5,844 nt of DNA from Patescibacteria group bacterium (lineage in GTDB: Bacteria; Patescibacteriota; Saccharimonadia; CAILAD01; GCA-016700035). The DNA is taken from NCBI GenBank assembly GCA_030917125.1, contig JAUPVH010000037.1, positions 1-5,844 of the forward strand, in the 5' to 3' direction. Shown here in pieces: positions 1-5,512 of this stretch. The position numbers and the translations under genes were made by a program. The notes beneath the pieces were generated by a model that ran no database searches, was not told where the DNA came from, and saw only the letters and a list, made by a program, of their open reading frames with translations. How positions within the stretch are numbered: the first letter of the stretch is position 1; each line of letters starts with the position of its first letter.

Positions 1-435
1 AGGATATCGAACCGTGCAATCGTACGGATTGGCGCTGGGCTTACCGAAATCCCGACAATCATGGTTGATGGTGCAAACGGCTTTAATTTAGCAAACCAAG
101 GCACCATTGCGGTAAATGGAGCCGGTATCGGGGCAAAAATTATTACTTTTTGGTCTACTGCGAGCTGCAGCCCTGACTGCACGTCGGTTGCTGGCGTCGA
201 CTTAGCTAATTCCCAGAATAGGACGACGATAACGATTGGTAATCAGGGGCTTGGCGCAGCAGCAGAACTTTATGCTCGGTGGTCGAAAGTTCAAGTTGCC
301 AACGGTGGCACTGTTGGCAGAATGCTTGGTCAAACTGTTGAGTTCGCTAATACTGGCTCGATTAGTTTTGGCTTTGGTGTCGGCACCACTCCAGGCACTA
401 CGGTTTGGGGTGTTCAGCATTACGAACGAAAGTAA
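1..435 (+). CDS. C-terminal part of a probable surface-exposed, Asn/Gly-patterned beta-rich protein (5' end outside window)
   Basis: The frame is open from the first base of the window and ends at TAA 433-435, giving 144 residues of a longer protein. An internal ATG at 61 has no SD and lies inside a continuous reading frame, so I treat the gene as cut by the window edge. The visible part is rich in Gly, Asn, Thr, Val and Ala. It shows loosely repeated strands ending in Asn-X-Gly turns (around residues 31-33, 82-84, 99-101 and 115-117), each followed by a beta-prone run, as in surface or adhesin-like beta structures. A close Cys pair (CSPDC, residues 56-60) could form a disulfide outside the cell. 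There is no membrane segment or sortase motif at the C-terminus, which ends in a basic ERK. Saccharibacteria carry similar uncharacterised proteins near pilus genes; that link is from memory and not shown here. Function is unknown. Confidence 0.7.
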   Translation, partial: RISNRAIVRIGAGLTEIPTIMVDGANGFNLANQGTIAVNGAGIGAKIITFWSTASCSPDCTSVAGVDLANSQNRTTITIGNQGLGAAAELYARWSKVQVANGGTVGRMLGQTVEFANTGSISFGFGVGTTPGTTVWGVQHYERK

Positions 436-439
436 GGAT

Positions 440-1906
440 CTACTCTATGCGTTTAGTGGTAGCGCGGAGCCGTGCAATGGTTTCGGGCAAGCCGAGTGTG
501 AGGATGGTTTCAAATAGGCCAGGGGCTGCGGTCTTACCCGTAATTGCACAGCGAATAATGTAGAAGAGTTGGCCGGTTTTTACATTGAGCTCTTGAGCTA
601 GGTCTCGCAGTAGTGTTTCCAATTGATCGCTGTCAATTTTCTCAGGTACTTTTTCGAGAGTGTCTACAACAACATCTAGAAGCGGCTTTGCTTCGGTGGA
701 ATCTACTTTTTTGTGTATAAGGTTCATGATTTCTGCAAAGTTACTTGGCGCAACAAAAAAGAATTCAACCAACTCTGGGAGTTCCGAAAAAGATTTAATA
801 CGCTCTAGCTCTAAAAGCACCGCTGCCCTGGCTTGATCATTATTCGGTAAGTTGGCGTCCTTTAGTACTGCAAATGCCCGCTCGATATACTCTTCCTCAG
901 AGAGTTTTTCTCGTATGAACATGCCGTTCATCCAGTTGAGCCTATCCATATCAAACTTGGCGGGGCTTTTCTGGATTCGTTCTAGGCTAAAATTCTGTAT
1001 CAGCTCATCAAGCGAGAAGATTTCTTGCTCGGTGCCGTCATTCCAACCAAGGAGTGCGAGAAAATTCAATAATGCTTCAGGTAGATAGCCTTTATCTCGG
1101 TACTGTAAAGCATCGGTATCGCCGTGCCGCTTGGAAAGCTTAGAACCGTCAGCCCCGAGAATCACCGGCAAATGCGCCCAAGTTGGACGCGTAAAGCCAA
1201 GCACATCATAGAGAATGGCATGTTTCGGTGTGGAGCTTATAAATTCATCACCACGCAAGATATGTGAGATATCCATAAGATGATCATCAATAATATTGGC
1301 GAAATTATAGGTCGGAAAACCATCGGCTTTTATGAGTATGAAGTCATCAATTGTATTCCAATTAACCGCAAAGGTTCCGCGTACGGCATCTTCCCATACA
1401 ATCTCTGAAGAAACGAGTTTTTGGTGAACGGCCTGAACATCCAAGCGAATCGGTCCAGTGTGCGTATTGTCGCTTCCGTCCGGTTCGTATTCTCGTCGAT
1501 ATACAAATGGTTTTTTAGCGTCGATGGCGGCTTGGCGAAGCTGCTGGAATGCTTCGGGGGAAATATGACTCTTGTAAGCTAAGCCAGTATCAACGAGCTG
1601 CTGTGCGTAATTCTCGTATTCCGGTAAACGTTGACTTTGAATGTATGGACCAAGATCGCCATTATGCTCCCCTTCCCAATAGCCCTCATCGGGAGCCAAT
1701 CCCAGCCAGTTGAGAACTTCGCTAATTTGCTCCACTCCCGCCTCAACAAACCGTTCACGATCAGTATCTTCGAGGCGCAAAATAAACTGGCCACCATGTT
1801 TTTTAGCAAATAGATAATTAAAGAGTGCGGTGCGTACTCCCCCAATATGTAAAAAGCCTGTGGGAGAGGGCGCAAAACGAACCCGAACCGGTTTAGGTGA
1901 ACTCAT
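440..1906 (-). CDS. gltX: Glutamyl-tRNA synthetase (GluRS), class Ic
   Basis: Charges tRNA(Glu) with glutamate in the cytoplasm, using ATP. The 488-residue length is normal for bacterial GluRS. The Rossmann-fold catalytic domain opens with RFAPSPTGFLHIGG (residues 10-23, the HIGH-type motif), followed by RLEDTD (44-49). LRGDEFISSTPKH (217-229) and the KMSKS-type motif KLSKRHG (256-262) follow. The remainder is the helical anticodon-binding domain, ending with the family-typical LFETILTLG. The zinc-knuckle cysteines found in E. coli GluRS are absent: the region after the catalytic insertion reads AYKSHISPEAF, and the only Cys is C453. The ATG at 1904-1906 is 23 bp after the peroxiredoxin stop and has no SD, but an extended -10 lies 6 nt upstream, so it may be transcribed from its own leaderless promoter as well as by read-through. 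Whether it also charges tRNA(Gln) for GatCAB cannot be told from the sequence. Confidence 0.97.
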   Translation of the reverse strand: MSSPKPVRVRFAPSPTGFLHIGGVRTALFNYLFAKKHGGQFILRLEDTDRERFVEAGVEQISEVLNWLGLAPDEGYWEGEHNGDLGPYIQSQRLPEYENYAQQLVDTGLAYKSHISPEAFQQLRQAAIDAKKPFVYRREYEPDGSDNTHTGPIRLDVQAVHQKLVSSEIVWEDAVRGTFAVNWNTIDDFILIKADGFPTYNFANIIDDHLMDISHILRGDEFISSTPKHAILYDVLGFTRPTWAHLPVILGADGSKLSKRHGDTDALQYRDKGYLPEALLNFLALLGWNDGTEQEIFSLDELIQNFSLERIQKSPAKFDMDRLNWMNGMFIREKLSEEEYIERAFAVLKDANLPNNDQARAAVLLELERIKSFSELPELVEFFFVAPSNFAEIMNLIHKKVDSTEAKPLLDVVVDTLEKVPEKIDSDQLETLLRDLAQELNVKTGQLFYIIRCAITGKTAAPGLFETILTLGLPETIARLRATTKRIE

Positions 1907-1912
1907 AATTCT

Positions 1913-1921
1913 AGTATATCA
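1913..1921 (-). promoter_or_regulatory. Extended -10 promoter of gltX, probably giving a leaderless mRNA
   Basis: On the minus strand the bases read TGATATACT, a TGn extended -10 with TATACT (5 of 6 to TATAAT). It sits in the 23-bp gap after the peroxiredoxin stop, and 6 nt separate it from the gltX ATG, which puts the expected transcription start on or next to the A of the ATG. No recognisable -35 lies 17 bp upstream, as is common for extended -10 promoters. No SD precedes the ATG. Confidence 0.55.
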
Positions 1922-1929
1922 GATAGGAT

Positions 1930-2394
1930 TTAATGCTCGTGGGTTTTCATCCAGTCGCGAACAGCAGGAACAGTTTTGAGTGGTTGAATTTTTGGCCAAT
2001 GAGCTTCGATAGTAAGCTCTGGACCGATAAGGACTGCCGAGCGGATAACTCCCATAAATTTTCGGCCATACATAGAGCGCTCACCCCAAGCAGCGTAGGC
2101 TTCAATCATGTCTTTTTCAGGATTAGATAGGACCGGAAACGGTAAATTGTATTTCTCGGCAAATTTTTTATGGCTTTCAACCGAGTCAGCTGAAACACCC
2201 ATTACTTCTACACCTTCCTGGCGTAAATCTTCAATGCTGTCGCGGAGCGAACAGGCTTGGGTGGTGCACCCTGGTGTGTCATCTTTGGGATAAAAATAGA
2301 TAAGTGTATGCTTCCCTGCAAGGTCTTTGAGGGAGTGTGTGTCTCCATTTTGATCCTGTAATGTAAAATCTGGTGCTTTCGATCCAATTTCCAT
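1930..2394 (-). CDS. bcp: Thiol peroxidase of the Bcp/PrxQ peroxiredoxin family
   Basis: Reduces hydrogen peroxide and organic hydroperoxides through a reactive cysteine that is recycled by thioredoxin-like partners; cytoplasmic. It has 154 residues, the usual Bcp length. The thioredoxin-fold core starts with GSKAPDFTLQDQNG. The active-site segment FYPKDDTPGCTTQACSLRD carries the peroxidatic Cys43 and a resolving Cys48 five residues later, the arrangement of PrxQ with the resolving Cys in the same helix. The conserved active-site Arg is probably R118 (VIRSAVLIG). The start at 2392-2394 is supported by a strong SD (AAAGGAGA, about 6 nt upstream). The gene begins 18 bp after the exonuclease stop and ends 23 bp before gltX, so it is most likely an internal cistron of the four-gene operon. 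It offers oxidative-stress defence in an otherwise unrelated gene set. Confidence 0.95.
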   Translation of the reverse strand: MEIGSKAPDFTLQDQNGDTHSLKDLAGKHTLIYFYPKDDTPGCTTQACSLRDSIEDLRQEGVEVMGVSADSVESHKKFAEKYNLPFPVLSNPEKDMIEAYAAWGERSMYGRKFMGVIRSAVLIGPELTIEAHWPKIQPLKTVPAVRDWMKTHEH

Positions 2395-2412
2395 GGCTAT
2401 TCTCCTTTCTAC

Positions 2413-3135
2413 TTAAACTCGTGGCTTAAAGTAGCGTTCCCAGTGGTCGTAGAGTTTAGCTGTGGCAATAATGTCGAGGGCGTTGTATTGCGCAATCTCG
2501 AGATACTTACCGTCCAGATAGGCCTGCCCTACTTTATCGCCAGCCATTTCATCGGTTTTAGGGGTATCTATACTGAAAGCTCGACACCAGCGATGGAGCG
2601 AACCGCGATACATTGCAAGACCATTAAAACTTAAGAGCTCAGCGAGGTCGTAGTGCGTTGCTGTTGGCGCACCAAGGTTATTGTAGCGGTTCGAGGTCAG
2701 ATCGCGCGTCGGGCGAATGCCGTGAATTGCCGAGCGAATCATTAGGTATGGAACATCACTGCGTCGCCCAAAAAAGCTAATGAACTCATCATGGACTTCC
2801 GCTAACGCCCAAAATTTCGTCAACATCTCCGGCTCGGTCATAGCAACATACTTGATGTTATCAATTTCAGTGTCTTCTGGCTTGGTTTCGCCGGCGTCGT
2901 AATAGACTGCGCCCTTGCCGTCATCGGGATTATAGACACCGATGGCAATCACCTTTCCGGTTAAGGGTGAAAATACGAGCTTGCGCTTAAGTTCTTCAAA
3001 TTCGGAGTCGTACTTTTTTTGATTAACTTCCGGGTCCGGCAAGCTTTTCATGAGATCTTGTTGTGTGAGCGTATCCATTGAGTCAAAATCCTCACCCACC
3101 ATTTCGATGTCGAATACGAGTTTTTTCTTGTTCAT
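2413..3135 (-). CDS. Predicted 3'-5' exonuclease, DEDDy type, related to the PolB exonuclease domain
   Basis: A stand-alone DnaQ-fold nuclease of 240 residues, expected to remove nucleotides from 3' ends of DNA or RNA with two metal ions. Exo I is VFDIEM (catalytic D9 and E11). Exo II is FFGRRSDVPYL with D127. Exo III is YNALDIIATAKLY with Y217 and D221, the Tyr making it DEDDy. The SPLTGKVIAIGVY segment (56-68) and HYDLAELLSF (161-170) also match the COG3298/DNA_pol_B_exo2 family as I know it. The family's usual FNGRxFD in Exo II is changed: Asn is replaced by Phe122 and the second Phe by Ser126. The ATG overlaps the phosphatase stop by 4 nt (ATGA at 3132-3135) and has a weak SD (GAGG, about 10 nt upstream), which suggests translational coupling. 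The natural substrate is unknown. Confidence 0.85.
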   Translation of the reverse strand: MNKKKLVFDIEMVGEDFDSMDTLTQQDLMKSLPDPEVNQKKYDSEFEELKRKLVFSPLTGKVIAIGVYNPDDGKGAVYYDAGETKPEDTEIDNIKYVAMTEPEMLTKFWALAEVHDEFISFFGRRSDVPYLMIRSAIHGIRPTRDLTSNRYNNLGAPTATHYDLAELLSFNGLAMYRGSLHRWCRAFSIDTPKTDEMAGDKVGQAYLDGKYLEIAQYNALDIIATAKLYDHWERYFKPRV

Positions 3136-3842
3136 CTGTAATATACCTCGTTATAGCGCACCAGGCGCAAGTAATTGATTTCTGAGTCGTACGCATACTG
3201 CGTTACACTGCAGTTTAGCACATCATCAGTCTCGTTGAGCTCTAGGAGCTGCGCTTCTGAGAGTTTTTCGAGTATTTTGCGGGCCATTTGGACAACATCG
3301 GCGTGTGTAATCACTAAAATTCGTTTACCCATCTGGTGTCGATAGAGCGAGTGTAAGAAGCTATGGAGACGATCACCCATATCAGGATAGGATTCTCCAC
3401 CGAGAGGCCGATAATAGTAGCCTCCTTCTAATTTGAGGCGAGCTGCTTCGACCGGGTAGTGCTTTTCGATTCCGTAGCTGGTCATTTGCCCGAAAACACC
3501 AAACTCTCGCTCGCGAATCCTATCTTCTACTTGAAAAGGGATATGATAGCCAATTGCTTCTTGAACCCCTAAAAAGGTATCGCGAGTACGCAAAGCTGGA
3601 CTGACATAGGCCTTATCTATCTTGTGAAAGTGTTGTGATAGGGCCACGCCCGTGCGCTGAGCTTGCTCTCGACCAATTTTAGTAAGCGGTACATCCGCAT
3701 CGCGAATTTGGTCGAGTAGCACACGGCTCGTCTCGTGGCGGGCTTTAGCAATGGCCAAACGAACATTGAGCTCAGAGAGCCCATGACGAATAAAAATGAG
3801 TTCTGTTGGAAAGCCACCTCTGCCTTCGTTGATTCCAGTCAT
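3132..3842 (-). CDS. Histidine phosphatase superfamily protein (phosphoglycerate mutase-like)
   Basis: A branch-1 histidine phosphatase of 236 residues (COG0406-like). Such enzymes pass a phosphate through an active-site histidine; substrates range from sugar phosphates to nucleotides and protein phosphate, so the substrate here is open. The catalytic motif is FIRHGLSELN (R19, H20, G21). The second Arg is in SPALRTRDT (R85 or R87), the acid in IREREFGVFG (probably E111), and the second His is H180 in VITHADVVQMARK. An insertion between RHG and PLTKIGREQA (about residues 30-50) is longer than in minimal family members. It is the first gene of the four-gene operon. Its start is supported by an extended -10 6 nt upstream and no SD, which implies a leaderless mRNA. 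A TGA stop overlaps the next ATG. Confidence 0.88.
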   Translation of the reverse strand: MTGINEGRGGFPTELIFIRHGLSELNVRLAIAKARHETSRVLLDQIRDADVPLTKIGREQAQRTGVALSQHFHKIDKAYVSPALRTRDTFLGVQEAIGYHIPFQVEDRIREREFGVFGQMTSYGIEKHYPVEAARLKLEGGYYYRPLGGESYPDMGDRLHSFLHSLYRHQMGKRILVITHADVVQMARKILEKLSEAQLLELNETDDVLNCSVTQYAYDSEINYLRLVRYNEVYYR

Positions 3843-3848
3843 GCTTCT

Positions 3849-3857
3849 ATTGTAGCA
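3849..3857 (-). promoter_or_regulatory. Extended -10 promoter of the phosphatase-exonuclease-bcp-gltX operon, probably leaderless
   Basis: The minus strand reads TGCTACAAT: a TGn extension plus TACAAT (5 of 6 to TATAAT). It ends 6 nt before the phosphatase ATG at 3840-3842, so transcription should begin at or beside the start codon. No SD is present. It sits downstream of the RRM gene's terminator, so the operon needs its own promoter, which strengthens the call. Confidence 0.65.
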
Positions 3858-3879
3858 GATACCTTTTCATACATTCCAA

Positions 3880-3912
3880 CCAAAAATGCCACTCTTGCGA
3901 GTGACATTTTGG
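3880..3912 (-). terminator. Hairpin terminator of the RRM gene
   Basis: On the minus strand, arms around AATGTCACTC and GAGTGGCATT close a four-base GCAA loop (GNRA type), and the stem is flanked by an A-run and a T-run that form its lower part. The one imperfect pair is a G-U wobble on the minus-strand RNA but an A-C mismatch on the plus strand, so it works best in the minus direction. It lies about 26 nt past the RRM stop and before the phosphatase promoter, which separates the two transcripts. Confidence 0.75.
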
Positions 3913-3937
3913 TATTCAACTTTCTATTACAAAAGTG

Positions 3938-4198
3938 CTAGTTGCGTGGGGCCATTGGGCGAGCTTCGTTTACAACGATGCGGCGTCCATCCATTTCTGA
4001 GCCGTCAAGCTGCTTAACTGCCGACTGAGCTTCTTCATCAGAGCTCATTTCGACAAAGCCAAAACCCTTCGAACGTTGGGTGTCGCGGTCAAAAATTACC
4101 TTTGCGCTTACTACTGTGCCCACTGCTGAAAAAGCTTCGGTTAGTTCTTCGTCAGTGGTTGAATATGGGAGTGATCCCACAAATAGCTTAGTTGCCAT
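3938..4198 (-). CDS. Single-RRM RNA-binding protein
   Basis: A small RNA-binding protein of 86 residues made of one RNA recognition motif. RNP2 is LFVGSL (residues 5-10) and RNP1 is KGFGFVEM (44-51), with the aromatic residues that stack on RNA at F6, F46 and F48. It has almost no tail beyond the domain (ARPMAPRN) and lacks the Gly-rich C-terminus of cyanobacterial Rbp proteins. I place the start at 4196-4198 (MATKLFVG) because AGGAG (4203-4207) lies 4 nt before it and RRM proteins of this type begin this way. An ATG at 4219 would add seven residues but lies inside an inverted repeat and upstream of the SD. The gene is monocistronic, with a strong -10 far upstream and a terminator downstream. 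Related bacterial RRM proteins are often cold-induced and bind mRNA; that role is inferred, not shown. Confidence 0.93.
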   Translation of the reverse strand: MATKLFVGSLPYSTTDEELTEAFSAVGTVVSAKVIFDRDTQRSKGFGFVEMSSDEEAQSAVKQLDGSEMDGRRIVVNEARPMAPRN

Positions 4199-4333
4199 AT
4201 ATCTCCTACTTACTACCATTGGTAGTCCCGTTTACTACTCTAACTCTGGAATGAGAGCCGTGTCACATGAAGGTCGGGCTACTTCACGTTTTACGGCCGA
4301 CAGCATCGGTATAAAGCGATACTGCTTCTAGAT
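4199..4333 (-). promoter_or_regulatory. Long structured 5' leader of the RRM gene
   Basis: If transcription starts about 7 nt after TATAAT (4340-4345), the RRM mRNA has a leader of about 135 nt. In transcript order it can fold several local hairpins. The first has a 9-bp stem of GCAGTATCG with CGATGCTGT (4300-4325, two G-U pairs, 8-nt loop). The second pairs TGAAG with CTTCA (4268-4286), the third CTCT with AGAG (4244-4257), and the fourth is a 15-bp repeat with 7-bp arms (4212-4226). The SD follows 4 nt later. No known riboswitch is recognised. A cold-shock or autoregulatory leader is a guess. Confidence 0.45.
4212..4226. repeat. Inverted repeat just upstream of the RRM gene SD
   Basis: ACTACCATTGGTAGT is a perfect inverted repeat with 7-bp arms and a single central base. 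It ends 4 nt before the AGGAG at 4203-4207, within the predicted leader. A one-base loop cannot form as drawn in RNA, so a hairpin would open the inner pairs; as DNA it could be an operator half-site pair. Confidence 0.5.
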
Positions 4334-4339
4334 ACCTCT

Positions 4340-4345
4340 ATTATA
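4340..4345 (-). promoter_or_regulatory. -10 element of the RRM gene (TATAAT)
   Basis: The minus strand carries a perfect TATAAT here. The best hexamer 17 bp upstream is TTCGCT (4363-4368), a weak -35. The element is 142 bp from the RRM start codon, which sets up the long leader. A closer promoter with a poorer -10 cannot be excluded. Confidence 0.55.
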
Positions 4346-4346
4346 C

Positions 4347-4366
4347 CGCTTTTCGTAAATAAAGCG
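4347..4366. repeat. Inverted repeat across the RRM promoter spacer, possible operator
   Basis: CGCTTT (4347-4352) and AAAGCG (4361-4366) are perfect 6-bp arms around an 8-bp spacer. The repeat fills the space between the TATAAT and the weak -35 of the RRM promoter, the position expected for a repressor site. No regulator gene is next to it, and dedA starts only 57 bp away, so it could affect both genes. Confidence 0.35.
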
Positions 4367-4406
4367 AACAGTTGCGCATATTTTTCTAGCCTTAGGGAGT
4401 AAAAAC

Positions 4407-4418
4407 TGCTAGTATACT
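4407..4418 (+). promoter_or_regulatory. Extended -10 promoter of dedA, probably leaderless
   Basis: TGCTAGTAT (4407-4415) is a TGn extended -10 that ends 7 nt before the dedA ATG, and an overlapping TATACT (4413-4418) ends 4 nt before it. Either places the transcription start at or very near the A of the ATG. The only SD-like bases, GGGAG near 4394-4398, are about 24 nt upstream, too far to act in initiation. Confidence 0.6.
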
Positions 4419-4422
4419 CCTT

Positions 4423-5037
4423 ATGGTAGATGCAATTTCACACGCAATTGCGCAGCTCGGATATATCGGAATTTTCTTGATAATGTTTATCGAAACTATA
4501 TTTCCGCCAATACCGTCGGAGCTGGTGTTGCCGTTTGCTGGTTATGCAGCTTTTCGCGGTGAGCTCAGCGTTATGGGTGTAGTTATTGCCGGTACGATGG
4601 GCTCACTTACCGGTGCAGCCTGTTTCTATGTTCTTGGCCGTAGCTTAAAGGAACATAAATTGCAGGCTCTTATCGCGCGCTATGGTAAATGGTTTGGACT
4701 TAAAGAAAAAGACGTAGCAAAATCACAGAAATGGTTTGAAAAACATGGGCTAGTAGCGGTCTTTTTTGCGCGCCTTTTGCCTGGCATGCGATCGCTTATT
4801 TCAGTACCCGCCGGCCTACACCGTATTAAGCCACTGCCTTTTTTCCTCCTCTCTCTACTCGGTTCTGCAGCCTGGACGTTAATTTTAGTACTAGGTGGCT
4901 ATCTACTTGAGGATCAATACTATCTGATAGCCGATAAAGTAAAACCGTTATCGTATATTGTGCTTGGCTTGCTCGTAAGCGGGATAATCTATTTTTTGTG
5001 GCGTCGCCTGGGTGGCTACAACAAAAAAGAACTCTAG
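4423..5037 (+). CDS. DedA-family integral membrane protein (VTT/SNARE-associated domain)
   Basis: A 204-residue polytopic membrane protein of the DedA superfamily (Pfam PF09335). Members include lipid-carrier flippases for undecaprenyl phosphate (for example UptA) and proteins needed for membrane homeostasis and pH or drug tolerance; the cargo here is unknown. The first half has the acidic membrane-entry motif FIETIFPPIPSELVLPFAG (E24, E34). The second half has FFARLLPGMRSLISVPAG, the conserved F-x-R-x-x-P-x-x-R motif with both arginines. A GSAAWTLILVLGGYLL segment and a terminal helix follow, ending in a basic tail. Hydrophobic stretches fall at about residues 8-27, 46-72, 105-125, 135-162 and 174-192. 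The gene stands alone, divergent from the RRM gene, with a leaderless-type start and a strong terminator just after it. Confidence 0.93.
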   Translation: MVDAISHAIAQLGYIGIFLIMFIETIFPPIPSELVLPFAGYAAFRGELSVMGVVIAGTMGSLTGAACFYVLGRSLKEHKLQALIARYGKWFGLKEKDVAKSQKWFEKHGLVAVFFARLLPGMRSLISVPAGLHRIKPLPFFLLSLLGSAAWTLILVLGGYLLEDQYYLIADKVKPLSYIVLGLLVSGIIYFLWRRLGGYNKKEL

Positions 5038-5039
5038 TG

Positions 5040-5081
5040 AACTCTTAAAAAGCACCCCAAGAGGGGCGCTTTTTAAGAGTT
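5040..5081. terminator. Bidirectional hairpin terminator between dedA and the two-helix protein gene
   Basis: Arms of 19 bases (AACTCTTAAAAAGC plus A and CCCC, against GGGG, C and the complement) close an AAGA loop. There is one imperfect position, A-C on the plus strand and G-U on the minus strand. The A5/T5 runs in the arms give a U-tract in both directions. It starts 2 nt after the dedA stop and lies 23 nt past the stop of the convergent gene, so it serves both. Confidence 0.9.
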
Positions 5082-5104
5082 TGTGCTAAACCAAGATCGG
5101 GCTA

Positions 5105-5428
5105 CTACGCGCGCTTGATTGCCTCTTCGGTTACATCGATTTCAAGACCCTTAGATTCGCGGAAGATGATGTTGAGGAAGAAAGCCAAAACAGCTCCTTG
5201 CAACCAACCGATCACGAAAGCGATTGCTGGGAAAATAATCACAGCAAATCCGGCTACTGCGGCGCTAATGCCAAAAGCCTGGAGAAAACCAGAGCTTTCG
5301 GAAAAAATGCGAGCGGTCGAGCCAATAGTAATAAACAAACCGACGACAAACCCAATAATCGCCTGATAAAACCCAATAACCTTTGCTGTGGAGCCTACGT
5401 TAAAGCGGTGAATTGTTACTTTTTTCAT
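5105..5428 (-). CDS. Small membrane protein with at least two hydrophobic segments, function unknown
   Basis: I do not recognise this 107-residue protein with certainty. A short basic N-terminus (KKVTIHRFNVGSTAKV) leads into a hydrophobic segment at about residues 17-37 and a longer one at about 55-88, which could be two helices split near Pro67. The C-terminus is charged (ESKGLEIDVTEEAIKRA) and probably cytoplasmic. The layout, with a GS-x-AKV entry, Gly-rich helices and a WLQGAVLAFFLN segment before a hydrophilic tail, recalls small uncharacterised membrane proteins common in bacteria and archaea; this is memory, not a search. The start at 5426-5428 has a good SD (AGGAG at 5435-5439, 6 nt). 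Its own promoter is likely (5471-5500), and it lies 84 bp after the PGPGW gene on the same strand. Confidence 0.8.
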   Translation of the reverse strand: MKKVTIHRFNVGSTAKVIGFYQAIIGFVVGLFITIGSTARIFSESSGFLQAFGISAAVAGFAVIIFPAIAFVIGWLQGAVLAFFLNIIFRESKGLEIDVTEEAIKRA

Positions 5429-5440
5429 ACCTATCTCCTA

Positions 5441-5454
5441 TATTACTCGTAATA
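5441..5454. repeat. Inverted repeat abutting the SD of the two-helix protein gene
   Basis: TATTACTCGTAATA has perfect 6-bp arms and a two-base centre. It ends one base before the SD (5435-5439) and lies within the predicted leader of about 36 nt. It could be an RNA stem next to the ribosome site or a DNA operator. Confidence 0.45.
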
Positions 5455-5470
5455 ACTTTATTTCCAGTTC

Positions 5471-5500
5471 ATTATTGCCGAGAAGCAAGGAAGCTGTAAA
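5471..5500 (-). promoter_or_regulatory. Sigma-70-type promoter of the two-helix protein gene
   Basis: On the minus strand TTTACA (5495-5500, 5 of 6 to TTGACA) is followed after 18 bp by AATAAT (5471-5476, 5 of 6 to TATAAT). The start would fall near 5464, giving a leader of about 36 nt that holds the inverted repeat and the SD. Both hexamers and the spacing fit, so this is the most complete -35/-10 pair in the window. Confidence 0.55.
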
Positions 5501-5512
5501 GCATAGGTACTT

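Noticed and set aside
375..388. TGGTG-TCGG-CACCA hairpin as a terminator for gltX
   Set aside because: The stem is only 5 bp, no U-tract follows in the minus direction, and it is within the opposite gene's coding sequence.
61..435. ATG at 61 as a real start of a complete 124-residue gene
   Set aside because: The frame is open upstream to the first base, no SD or promoter precedes it, and the sequence before it has the same composition as the rest of the protein.
852..1088. Plus-strand open frames inside gltX and similar antisense frames in bcp, the exonuclease, the phosphatase and the small membrane genes
   Set aside because: They are shadows of well-supported genes, without SDs or family motifs.
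3132..3134. TGA recoding (Gly or Trp), as in some CPR lineages
   Set aside because: The TGA here ends the phosphatase at the expected length in an ATGA overlap with the next gene, and the other genes end with TAA or TAG without in-frame TGA.
4199..4219. ATG at 4219 as the RRM start (93 residues)
   Set aside because: The extra seven residues are not typical, that ATG lies within the inverted repeat, and the strong SD at 4203-4207 points to 4198.
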